The notes under the pieces are model-generated. The model was not told where the DNA came from. It was given only the letters and a program-made list of their open reading frames with translations, and made no database searches. Shown in pieces: positions 1-5,585 of a DNA stretch of 5,585 bases; position 1 is the stretch's first letter; each line of letters begins with the position of its first letter. The stretch comes from Ramlibacter sp. GTDB lineage: Bacteria; Pseudomonadota; Gammaproteobacteria; Burkholderiales; Burkholderiaceae_C. Where the stretch lies: positions 1 to 5,585 of the forward strand of contig JAJNBO010000203.1 in the NCBI GenBank assembly GCA_021156245.1. The letters run 5' to 3'. Position numbers and translations under genes: made by a program.

Positions 1-441
1 CCGCCGGCGACGCGCGTGCCGCTGGAAGACCTGCTGGCGCAGGCCGACCACGTGGTGTGCCTGGCGCCGGCCAACGCGCAGACCGAAAACCTGATGAACG
101 CGGCCCGCTTCGCCGCCATGAAGCGGGATGCGTTCTTCATCAATGCCTCGCGCGGCGAGTTGGTGGACGAAGGTGCCTTGCTGCATGCCCTGGACAGCGG
201 GCAGATCGCCGCCTGCGCCATGGACGTCGGACGCGCGCCGGACCAGATGCCGTCACCGGCACTGGCGAAGCACGCCCGCGTGCTCGCCACCCCGCACATC
301 GCCGGCCTCACGCCGGAGGCGGCGGAGCACCAGTCCCGCGAAACCGTGGCACAGTTGACCGAGCTGCTGGCGGGCCGCATGCCGGTCGGCGCACTGAACG
401 CGGCGCAGGCCACGCGCCTGCACCTTCTTCCCACGTCCTGA
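1..441 (+). CDS. D-2-hydroxyacid dehydrogenase family protein, C-terminal part (5' end outside window)
   Basis: The frame is open from base 1, so this is the last 146 residues of a longer gene (the family is usually 310-340 aa). It would be a cytoplasmic NAD(P)-dependent oxidoreductase that interconverts a 2-keto acid and a D-2-hydroxy acid. Visible family signatures are the end of the Rossmann-type cofactor domain: NASRGELVDE around residues 48-57, with R51 matching the catalytic arginine, then AMDV at 73-76, and TPHIAG at 97-102, with H99 matching the catalytic histidine. The usual DVFxxEP segment reads DVGRAPD, so the position of the catalytic glutamate is P80. The distance from the Asp-Val pair to TPH equals the usual family spacing, so this is a substitution and not a gap. 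The gene ends with TGA, 9 bases before the SMP-30 gene, so the two are probably co-transcribed. The family is secure but the substrate is unknown. Confidence 0.9.
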   Translation, partial: PPATRVPLEDLLAQADHVVCLAPANAQTENLMNAARFAAMKRDAFFINASRGELVDEGALLHALDSGQIAACAMDVGRAPDQMPSPALAKHARVLATPHIAGLTPEAAEHQSRETVAQLTELLAGRMPVGALNAAQATRLHLLPTS

Positions 442-446
442 GGTGA
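441..446 (+). promoter_or_regulatory. Ribosome binding site of the SMP-30 gene
   Basis: AGGTGA lies 4 bases before the ATG at 451 and overlaps the last base of the upstream dehydrogenase stop codon. It matches the anti-Shine-Dalgarno sequence well and supports both the chosen start and translation from a shared transcript. Confidence 0.6.
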
Positions 447-450
447 CCGG

Positions 451-1428
451 ATGAATGCCACAGAGGGCGCCAACGCCCGCTTCGAGCCCAGCTCCCGCTA
501 TCCCGACCCTTGCATCGAAGTGCTCGACGAGCGCTTCCTGAAGCTGCGGCTGTTCAGCGCCAGCGTCGAGCGCCTGGCGACCGGCTTGCGCTGGGCCGAG
601 GGACCGGTGTGGTTCGGCGATGGCCGTTACCTGCTGGTGTCCGACATCCCGAACAACCGCATCGTGCGCTGGGACGAAGCGTCGGGCGCGCTCAGCGATT
701 TCCGCGCGCCGTCGAACAACGCCAATGGCAATTTCCGCGACCGCCAGGGTCGCTTGCTGACTTGCGAGCACCTCACGCGCCGCGTCACGCGCACGGAGTA
801 CGACGGCGCCATCACCGTGCTGGCGGATCGCTTCGACGGCAAGCGGCTGAATTCGCCGAACGACATCGTCTGCGCGCGGGACGGCGCCGTCTGGTTCACG
901 GACCCGAGCTTCGGAATCTCCGGCTACTGGGAGGGCAAGCCGGCCGAGGCGGAGCTGCCGCACGCCGTGTACCGCCTCGCCAGCGATGGAAAGCTGCAGC
1001 AGGTGGTCACGGACCTGCAGGCCCCGAACGGACTCGCGTTCTCACCGGACGAGAAGGTGCTGTACGTGGTGGAGAGCCGTGCCGTCCCGCATCGGCGCAT
1101 CTGGGCCTACGACCACGCGCCCGACGGCAGGCTGTCGAACAGGCGCATCGCTGCCGATGCGAAGGGCCCCGGCGCGTTCGACGGATTCCGCGTCGACGTC
1201 GAGGGCAATCTCTGGTGCGGCTTCGGCAGCAACGGCTCCGTCGGCGCCGACCTGGAGGCGCTGGACGGCGTGCGCGTGTTCGCGCCGGATGGCACGGCGA
1301 TCGCCCACATCCACTTGCCGGAACGCTGCGCCAACGTCTGCTTCGGCGGCCGGCATCGCAACCGCCTCTTCATGGCGGCGAGCCATTCGATCTATGCGCT
1401 GTATGTGAATACCCAAGGGTGCGCGTAG
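451..1428 (+). CDS. SMP-30/gluconolactonase/LRE family hydrolase
   Basis: A complete 325-aa protein of the SMP-30/regucalcin/gluconolactonase six-bladed beta-propeller family. These are divalent-metal-dependent enzymes that typically open sugar lactones to sugar acids. No signal peptide is visible, so a cytoplasmic location is likely. Likely metal ligands, by analogy with SMP-30, are E50 in WAEGPVW, N193 in APNGLAFSPD and D244 in FDGFRVD. N137 in NSPNDI matches the conserved substrate-side asparagine. Blade-like repeats are visible, including GRYLLVSD near 58-65, GAVWFTDPSFG near 145-155 and GNLWCGFGSNG near 252-262. The residues before about 40 form an N-terminal extension ahead of the propeller. 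The ATG at 451 is preceded by a good ribosome binding site and lies 9 bases after the dehydrogenase gene. The pairing suggests a lactone or hydroxy-acid pathway in which this enzyme hydrolyses a lactone and the dehydrogenase acts on a neighbouring intermediate; that is inference. The exact substrate cannot be read from sequence. Confidence 0.93.
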   Translation: MNATEGANARFEPSSRYPDPCIEVLDERFLKLRLFSASVERLATGLRWAEGPVWFGDGRYLLVSDIPNNRIVRWDEASGALSDFRAPSNNANGNFRDRQGRLLTCEHLTRRVTRTEYDGAITVLADRFDGKRLNSPNDIVCARDGAVWFTDPSFGISGYWEGKPAEAELPHAVYRLASDGKLQQVVTDLQAPNGLAFSPDEKVLYVVESRAVPHRRIWAYDHAPDGRLSNRRIAADAKGPGAFDGFRVDVEGNLWCGFGSNGSVGADLEALDGVRVFAPDGTAIAHIHLPERCANVCFGGRHRNRLFMAASHSIYALYVNTQGCA

Positions 1429-1467
1429 GCTGGCGGTGAGGGGCGAAGCCCGAACCCCAGCTCCCGA

Positions 1468-2091
1468 TCACCCGCCCCACCCGGTCCACAGCGCCCACGC
1501 CGCGGTCGCCACCAGCAAGGCCGCGACCGCGCGCGCCATCGTCGCCTGGCCGCGTTCCGAGCGCGCCAACCGCTCGCGCACGCCCGCCGCTCCCAGCGCC
1601 ACCGCGCCGTAGACGAGGGCTTGCACCAGGGCAATGATCGCGCCCATGGCCGCGGCCTGCGCGGCCACGTTGCCTTGCTCCGGTCGGATGAATTGCGGGA
1701 ACACCGCCACCATGAACAGGTAGGCCTTGGGGTTCAGCAGGCAGGTGGCCATCGCGCGCGTGAAGGTGCGGGCGGCCGGCCGCGAATCCTGCAGCTCCAC
1801 CCGGGCCATCGTCGCGGGATGCCGCCACAGGCCGAGGCCCATCCAGGCCACGTACAACGCGCCCGCGGTCAGCACCGCGCCAAAGGCGCCCGGGACCACC
1901 CGCAGCAGGAGGCCGACACCGAGGGCCCCCATCAGCGTGTGGACCACCCCGCCCGCCACCATGCCGGCGACGGCCGAGAAGCCGGCGCGGCGGCCGTCGA
2001 CGAGCGAGCTGGCCAGCACATAGGCCATGTCCATGCCGGGGATGACGATGATGCCGAAGACGAAGAGGGCGAACAGCCAGAGCGGGTCCAT
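1468..2091 (-). CDS. LysE/RhtB family translocator (amino acid or metabolite exporter)
   Basis: A 207-aa inner-membrane protein of the LysE/RhtB family, which exports amino acids or related small molecules using the proton gradient. Hydrophobic segments lie near residues 3-28, 38-62, 68-88, 115-133, 147-170 and 184-204, giving the usual six-segment layout. Family motifs are PGMDMAYVL near 18-25, the DGRRAGF loop near 32-38 and NPKAYLFMVAVFPQF near 120-134. The frame is open further upstream, to an ATG at 2157. The start at 2091 is preferred because it gives the family-typical MDPLWLFAL beginning, restores the usual length and has AGGAG five bases upstream. The longer form would add a polar 22-residue leader and cover most of the intergenic region. 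The gene is divergent from the WYL regulator at 2172, its likely controller, and convergent with the SMP-30 gene, 39 bases away. The exported substrate is unknown. Confidence 0.92.
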   Translation of the reverse strand: MDPLWLFALFVFGIIVIPGMDMAYVLASSLVDGRRAGFSAVAGMVAGGVVHTLMGALGVGLLLRVVPGAFGAVLTAGALYVAWMGLGLWRHPATMARVELQDSRPAARTFTRAMATCLLNPKAYLFMVAVFPQFIRPEQGNVAAQAAAMGAIIALVQALVYGAVALGAAGVRERLARSERGQATMARAVAALLVATAAWALWTGWGG

Positions 2092-2096
2092 GGGAT

Positions 2097-2101
2097 CTCC
2101 T
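2097..2101 (-). promoter_or_regulatory. Ribosome binding site of the LysE-type exporter
   Basis: On the minus strand AGGAG is followed by ATCCC and then the ATG at 2091. This strong site decides the start in favour of the 207-aa form over the longer open frame. Confidence 0.7.
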
Positions 2102-2127
2102 AGAGGAAGACCGCACTGTGCGCCGCC

Positions 2128-2152
2128 ATACATGACAACCCGCGGCATGTAT
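2128..2152. promoter_or_regulatory. Inverted repeat in the divergent promoter region, candidate operator
   Basis: ATACATG at 2128-2134 and CATGTAT at 2146-2152 are perfect 7-base inverted arms separated by 11 bases, with centres 18 bases apart. The arms are AT-richer than the surrounding DNA. The repeat sits 36 bases upstream of the exporter start and 19 bases upstream of the regulator start, where a dimeric regulator could control both genes. I could not identify convincing -35/-10 hexamers on either strand, so the promoters themselves are not marked. Binding by the neighbouring WYL protein is inference. Confidence 0.5.
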
Positions 2153-2171
2153 TGCATCTACACTGCCGGTC

Positions 2172-3134
2172 ATGCGTGCCAGCCGCCTGCTCTCCATCCA
2201 GATGCTGCTGGAGACGCACGGCCGCATGAGCGCGCCGGCGCTCGCCCGTGCGCTGGAGGTGTCGGTGCGCACCTTGCACCGGGACATCGACGAGCTCACG
2301 ACCGCCGGCGTGCCCGTCTATGCGGAACGCGGCCGCTCGGGGGGCTTCCGGCTGATGCCGGGATGGAAGACCACGCTCACCGGCTTCACCGCGGGAGAGG
2401 CCGAGGCCGTCTTCCTGGCGGGGCTGGCGGGGCCCGCGGCGGACCTGGGGCTCGGCGGCCAGGTCGCCAGCGCCCAGCGCAAGCTCCTGGCGGCGCTTCC
2501 GGCGCCGTGGCGCGGTGGCGCCAGCCGCATCAGCGCGCGCCTGCACCTCGACCCCGTCGAGTGGTATCGCGAAGCGGACCCGGTCCCCTTCCTCTCCCTG
2601 GTGGCCACCGCGGTATGGGAATCGCGGCAGCTTTCCCTCACCTACGAAAGCTGGAAGGACACCGGCCGCCGCGTCGTGCATCCGCTCGGCCTGGTGCTGA
2701 AGGCGGGCATCTGGTACCTGGTGGCGGAGCGCGAAGGCAAGGTGCGCACGTGGCGCGTGGCCAGCATCCAGGAGGCCGTGCTGCTGGACAAGCCGGCGCG
2801 GCGCCCCGCGCGCTTCGACCTGGCGGACTACTGGCGCGGCTCGGTGCGCCGCTTCGAGCAGGAGGTGTACACGGGCGAGGCGAGCGTGGCCGCGACGGCG
2901 CGCGGCCTGGCCGAACTGCGCCGCATCAACGCGGCGTTCGCGCGGGCGGTGGCGGCCGTCCCGCCGCCGGCCGAAGGTGGGCGCGTGACACTGCGCATCC
3001 CGATCGAGTCGGTTCCGCACGCGGCGGGCCAGTTGCTGCGGCTGTGCCCGGAGGTGGAGGCGCTGGAGCCTGCGGCATTGCGTGAAGCGCTGCGCGAGCG
3101 CATCCGCGCCGCCGCCCGGATCTATCGGGGCTGA
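2172..3134 (+). CDS. YafY-type HTH transcriptional regulator with WYL domain
   Basis: A 320-aa DNA-binding regulator. Residues about 4-58 form a winged helix-turn-helix of the HTH_11/DeoR-like type: ARALEVSVRTLHRDIDEL near 25-42 contains the recognition helix, and AERGRSGGFRL near 51-61 the wing. A WYL ligand-sensing domain follows at about 138-208; the name-giving Trp-Tyr-Leu is intact at 181-183, with HPLGLVLKAG just before it and RTWRVASI after it. The last 90 residues match the C-terminal extension (WCX) common in this group. The ATG at 2172 gives a family-typical start (MRASRLLSIQ) although no clear Shine-Dalgarno sequence precedes it. The gene is divergent from the LysE-type exporter, an arrangement typical of a local regulator, and the shared intergenic region holds an inverted repeat. 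Its 3' end overlaps the convergent MYG1 gene by 13 bases. Whether it represses or activates, and its ligand, are not visible. Confidence 0.93.
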   Translation: MRASRLLSIQMLLETHGRMSAPALARALEVSVRTLHRDIDELTTAGVPVYAERGRSGGFRLMPGWKTTLTGFTAGEAEAVFLAGLAGPAADLGLGGQVASAQRKLLAALPAPWRGGASRISARLHLDPVEWYREADPVPFLSLVATAVWESRQLSLTYESWKDTGRRVVHPLGLVLKAGIWYLVAEREGKVRTWRVASIQEAVLLDKPARRPARFDLADYWRGSVRRFEQEVYTGEASVAATARGLAELRRINAAFARAVAAVPPPAEGGRVTLRIPIESVPHAAGQLLRLCPEVEALEPAALREALRERIRAAARIYRG

Positions 3135-4075
3135 TCCGCGTCGAGCGCCAGCTCCGCCAGCCGCAGCGCCCCGTCGAAGCTGCGCGCGACCGCGATGAAC
3201 AGGTTGGTGTGGCAGAACAGGGCATCGAAGACCCCGCTGGCCGCGGCGAGCTGCGCATCGCGCAGGCCCGCCCAGGCGGCGGGCAGGTCGCGCCGCGCTT
3301 CGAAGGAGTCGGCCTTCACGGGCACCGTCCGCAGCACGTGGCGTTCGCCCGCTTCGTCGCGCTCCGGGTACAGCACGAACAGCACCTCCGGCATCTCGTC
3401 CAGCACGACGCGCGTCCAGGGCATGCCGCCCTCGGCGAGGTGCAGCACGCGGCCGCCCAGCAGGCGCGGCGCCGCACGCACGCGGTCCGCCGCCAGCTCC
3501 TGGCCCACCCGCCGCAGCACCAGCCGCTGCAGGTACCGCTGCACCAGCGCCATCGCTTCGCGGAAGCGTTCCAGCTGCAGCGCGCCATGCGCCTGCGGGT
3601 CGAGCCCCTGCTCCTCGACCCACGTGCTGTTCAAGGCCGCAACCAGGCTCGAGAGGCCGAACACGCCCGGCGCGACCATCGCGGCGCCGGTGTCCACCAT
3701 GTCCAGGTAGCGCACCAGCGAAGCGTCCAGGTCGGCCGCGATGCCGGCGATGGCTTCCTCGGCCAGCGATGCGCCCAGTCCGGCCGCGACCTGGCGAACG
3801 TACGCCGTTCCGAATTCGCGCCAGACGAGTCCGGCGCTGGCATAGCCCTCGCCACTCGCCCGCGCGCCGTCGAAGCCGCGCTGGTGGTGGTCGAAGCGGC
3901 CGCGCGCCGGATCCCATTCGCCGCCCACGTCGACCGCGAAGTCGGCTTGCGCAATGACGGCGGCGTCCCGCGTGCGCGCGAGGGTGTGGTCAGGGTGCAT
4001 GGCAGCAAGCACCGCCACGCCGAACACGTCGTCGGCATGGAAAGAGCCGCTGTGGGTGAGGATGCGGGTGGTCAC
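3122..4075 (-). CDS. MYG1 family protein (DHH-type phosphoesterase/nuclease)
   Basis: A 317-aa protein of the MYG1 (UPF0160) family, a branch of the DHH phosphoesterases. The eukaryotic member MYG1 is known as a 3'-5' RNA exonuclease; the role of bacterial members is poorly defined. Metal-binding motifs appear in the expected order: THSGSFHADDVFG near residues 6-19 (H7, H13, D15, D16), then VDVGGEWDP near 48-56, FDHHQRGF near 61-68 (D62, H63, H64), and YLDMVDTG near 123-130. The C-terminal part carries LNSTW near 148-152 and a hydrophobic FCHTNLFIAVA stretch near 287-297, resembling the family's terminal HASGF-type segment. The active-site set looks complete and the length is normal. The start is GTG at 4075; its GTGA overlaps the stop of the upstream M20-like gene, so translation is probably coupled, and no clear Shine-Dalgarno sequence is seen. 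It is the last gene of the minus-strand unit. The family is confident but the substrate in this organism is unknown. Confidence 0.92.
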   Translation of the reverse strand: MTTRILTHSGSFHADDVFGVAVLAAMHPDHTLARTRDAAVIAQADFAVDVGGEWDPARGRFDHHQRGFDGARASGEGYASAGLVWREFGTAYVRQVAAGLGASLAEEAIAGIAADLDASLVRYLDMVDTGAAMVAPGVFGLSSLVAALNSTWVEEQGLDPQAHGALQLERFREAMALVQRYLQRLVLRRVGQELAADRVRAAPRLLGGRVLHLAEGGMPWTRVVLDEMPEVLFVLYPERDEAGERHVLRTVPVKADSFEARRDLPAAWAGLRDAQLAAASGVFDALFCHTNLFIAVARSFDGALRLAELALDADQPR

Positions 4076-5295
4076 GACAGCAGGTCGCGCAGCGTGCGGG
4101 CGACCACCTTGGTGGCGCGGCGCAGGTCTTCCAGGTGCAGGCGCTCGTCGGCGCGCTTCGCGTTGGATTCGAGCACCGTGCGCGGGCCGGCGCCGTAGAT
4201 CACGGCCGGCACGCCCGCCTCGCCATAGAGGCGGGCGTCGGTGTAGAGCGGCGTACCCATTGCCGGGATATCCTGGCCGAAGACCGCGCGGCCATGCTTC
4301 TGGATCGCGGCCACCAGCGGCTGGTTGCCGGGCAGGGGCTGCAGCGGGCGTGCCAGCAGCAGGCGGCGGATCTCCACGGTGATGCCGGGGCAGCCGGCTG
4401 CCGCATCGTCGATCACCTTGCGGATCGTGGCCTCCACTTCCACCGGGTTCTCCTCCGGGATCATCCGGCGGTCCAGCTTGAAGACCACCTTGCCGGGCAC
4501 GACGTTGGTGTTGGTTCCGCCCTCGATGCGGCCGACGTTGAGGTAGGGGTGCGAGATGCCGGCGACCCGCGAGCTCACCTGCTGGTACATCGCGTTCTGC
4601 CCGTACAGCACGTTCAGGATCCGCACCGCGCCTTGCAGGGCGTCCACGCCGGTCTGCGGGATGGCGGCGTGCGCCATCTTGCCGTGCACGGTCACCTCCA
4701 TCTGCAGGCAGCCGTTGTGGCCGGTCACCACTTCGTAGCTGAAGCCGGCGGCGATCAGCAGGTCCGGCTTGGTCAGTTTCCTTTTCAGCAGCCAGCCGGG
4801 GCCGAGTTCCCCGCCGAATTCCTCGTCGTACGTGAAGTGCAGTTCGACGTTCCCTTTCAGCGGGGCCTTCAGGGACTCCAGCGCGCGCACGGCGAAGGTG
4901 AAGCTCGCGAAGTCGCTCTTGCTCACCGCCGCGGCCCGGCCGTAGAGCATGCCGTCTTCGACTTCGCCGCCGTACGGATCCTTGGTCCAGCCCTCCCCCG
5001 GGGGAACCACGTCGCCGTGCGCGTTCAGCGCGATGGTGCGGCCCGGCGCATAGTGGCGCCGCACGATCAGGTTGGTGATGGACTGCAGGCCCTGCGCCTG
5101 CACTTCGTCCTGCGGCACCGGGTACTTCTCCGCCTGCATGCCGAAGGCCTTCAGCAGCTCCGCGGTTCGATCCGCGTGCGGCGCGTTGTTGCCTGGAGGC
5201 GTATCGGTGGGGACCCGCACGAGCTCCTGCAGGAAGCGGACCTCTTCGTCGAAGTGCGCATCGATCCAGGCATCCAGTTTGTCGTAGTCGCTCAT
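4072..5295 (-). CDS. M20 family metallopeptidase-like protein with altered metal site
   Basis: A 407-aa protein of the M20 (ArgE/DapE/ACY1/CPG2) fold, whose members cleave amide or peptide bonds with two zinc ions. Clear matches are NAHGDVVPPGEGW near 91-103 (H93, D95), YDEEFGGE near 156-163 (E158 as general base and E159), the dimerisation-domain segment VHGKMAHAAIPQTG near 203-216, NTNVVPGKV near 262-270, DRR near 275-277 and YTDARLYGEAGVPAV near 351-365. Three standard metal-ligand positions look changed. The bridging aspartate of GRGxxDMK is V124 in GRAAAVSKSD, the GEP-type glutamate aligns near A183, and the late histidine of AHxxDE is K380 in NAKRADE. No signal peptide is seen. The ATG at 5295 overlaps the upstream amidase stop as ATGA, with a weak GGAA site 8 bases upstream. 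It may bind metal differently, have a shifted activity or be a pseudoenzyme. Fold membership is secure; the reaction is not. Confidence 0.9.
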   Translation of the reverse strand: MSDYDKLDAWIDAHFDEEVRFLQELVRVPTDTPPGNNAPHADRTAELLKAFGMQAEKYPVPQDEVQAQGLQSITNLIVRRHYAPGRTIALNAHGDVVPPGEGWTKDPYGGEVEDGMLYGRAAAVSKSDFASFTFAVRALESLKAPLKGNVELHFTYDEEFGGELGPGWLLKRKLTKPDLLIAAGFSYEVVTGHNGCLQMEVTVHGKMAHAAIPQTGVDALQGAVRILNVLYGQNAMYQQVSSRVAGISHPYLNVGRIEGGTNTNVVPGKVVFKLDRRMIPEENPVEVEATIRKVIDDAAAGCPGITVEIRRLLLARPLQPLPGNQPLVAAIQKHGRAVFGQDIPAMGTPLYTDARLYGEAGVPAVIYGAGPRTVLESNAKRADERLHLEDLRRATKVVARTLRDLLS

Positions 5296-5585
5296 CGCGT
5301 GTGTTCCAGTTCGGCCGCCAGGTCCTGCAGCAGGTGGCGGAAGGCGTCGACCAGCAGCTGCATGTCGTCGCTGGTGGTGGACTCCAGGGGGTTGTGGCTG
5401 ATGCCCGAGTTCTGGCCGCGCACGAACAGCATCGCTTGCGGCATCACCTCGTGCAGTTTCATCGCGTCGTGGCCGGCGCCGCTGGGCATGCGGTAGAGCG
5501 GAACGCCGAGCGCCTGGACGGCGCGCTCCCAGCGAGCTTGCCAGGCCGGCGCGCTGGGCGCCGCCGCCGCGCGCATCGTCTCTTC
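5292..5585 (-). CDS. Hydantoinase/carbamoylase family amidase (M20), C-terminal part (5' end outside window)
   Basis: The frame is open to the right edge, so only about the last 97 residues of a roughly 400-aa protein are visible. The segment PSGAGHDAMKL followed by FVRGQNSGISHNPLEST is diagnostic of Zn-dependent amidases of the N-carbamoyl-L-amino-acid hydrolase, allantoate amidohydrolase and beta-ureidopropionase group. These release ammonia and CO2 from carbamoyl or ureido compounds in hydantoin, purine or pyrimidine breakdown. The SHNPLE histidine matches a conserved zinc ligand and is intact. The C-terminal helix continues through DMQLLVDAFRHLLQDLAAELE to a TGA stop that overlaps the next gene's start by 4 bases (ATGA). 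It is the first gene visible in the minus-strand unit, although others may precede it. The substrate cannot be decided from this fragment. An ATG at 5576 is internal to the domain and not the real start. Confidence 0.9.
   Translation of the reverse strand, partial: EETMRAAAAPSAPAWQARWERAVQALGVPLYRMPSGAGHDAMKLHEVMPQAMLFVRGQNSGISHNPLESTTSDDMQLLVDAFRHLLQDLAAELEHTR
5304..5307 (-). promoter_or_regulatory. Weak ribosome binding site of the M20-like gene
   Basis: On the minus strand GGAA lies 8 bases before the ATG at 5295, inside the end of the upstream amidase gene. It is weak; with the ATGA overlap it suggests that translation depends at least partly on coupling to the upstream gene. Confidence 0.35.

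Noticed and set aside
253..963. 236-codon minus-strand open frame across the dehydrogenase and SMP-30 genes
   Set aside because: It runs antisense across two well-supported genes and their junction, and has no recognisable motif.
1429..1467. Possible bidirectional terminator between the convergent SMP-30 and exporter genes
   Set aside because: Only a short GGGC-GAA-GCCC hairpin (1441-1451) is present, with no T-run on either strand. It is too weak to call.
2113..2121. Short palindrome GCACTGTGC in the divergent intergenic region
   Set aside because: Four-base arms are expected by chance in GC-rich sequence, and it has no relation to the stronger inverted repeat nearby.
2092..2157. Longer N-terminus for the LysE-type exporter (start at 2157)
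   Set aside because: The added residues are polar and not family-like, no good ribosome binding site serves that start, and a strong AGGAG precedes the start at 2091.
2100..3917. 605-codon open frame on the minus strand, across the WYL gene and into MYG1
   Set aside because: It lies antisense to the WYL gene and in another frame of MYG1, both of which have clear family motifs. Its translation is rich in Arg, Gly and Ala with no recognisable domain, as expected for a shadow frame in GC-rich DNA.
4135..5496. 453-codon open frame on the plus strand, antisense to the M20-like gene
   Set aside because: Its composition is rich in His, Arg, Val and Gly and it has no domain motifs. The opposite strand encodes a convincing M20-fold protein, so this is a codon-bias shadow.

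Overview
The window is GC-rich throughout, tightly packed and bacterial. Its gene repertoire (an SMP-30 lactonase next to a D-2-hydroxyacid dehydrogenase, a LysE exporter divergent from a YafY/WYL regulator, and linked M20 amidohydrolases) and protein style suggest a betaproteobacterium of the order Burkholderiales, perhaps Comamonadaceae. That placement is inferred from sequence style, not from a marker gene. Six protein-coding genes are supported, two of them cut by the window ends. I see no RNA genes, mobile elements, CRISPR arrays or long repeats, and no gene-free stretch longer than about 80 bases.

Left part (1-1428, + strand): the C-terminal part of a D-2-hydroxyacid dehydrogenase-like oxidoreductase is followed after 9 bases by a complete SMP-30/gluconolactonase-type hydrolase. 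They look like a two-gene unit for handling a sugar acid or related hydroxy acid. The dehydrogenase lacks the usual catalytic glutamate.

Middle (1468-3134): a LysE/RhtB-type exporter (- strand) and a WYL-domain HTH regulator (+ strand) are divergent and share an 80-base intergenic region. That region carries a perfect 7-base inverted repeat (ATACATG, 11 bases, CATGTAT), a good candidate operator. The regulator probably controls the exporter and itself.

Right part (3122-5585, - strand): three genes lie head to tail, each overlapping the next by 4 bases. In transcription order they are the C-terminus of a hydantoinase/carbamoylase-type M20 amidase, a complete M20-like peptidase, and a MYG1-family DHH phosphoesterase/nuclease with a GTG start. 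The M20-like peptidase appears to have lost several standard metal ligands, and it is the most unusual protein in the window. The coupling of a MYG1 protein to two amidohydrolases is the most interesting contextual signal. The end of the MYG1 gene overlaps the end of the WYL regulator by 13 bases, tail to tail.

Most of the window reads as ordinary accessory metabolism. I found no clear evidence of a wholly new system, but the altered M20 site, its operon with MYG1, and the divergent-promoter inverted repeat deserve checking.
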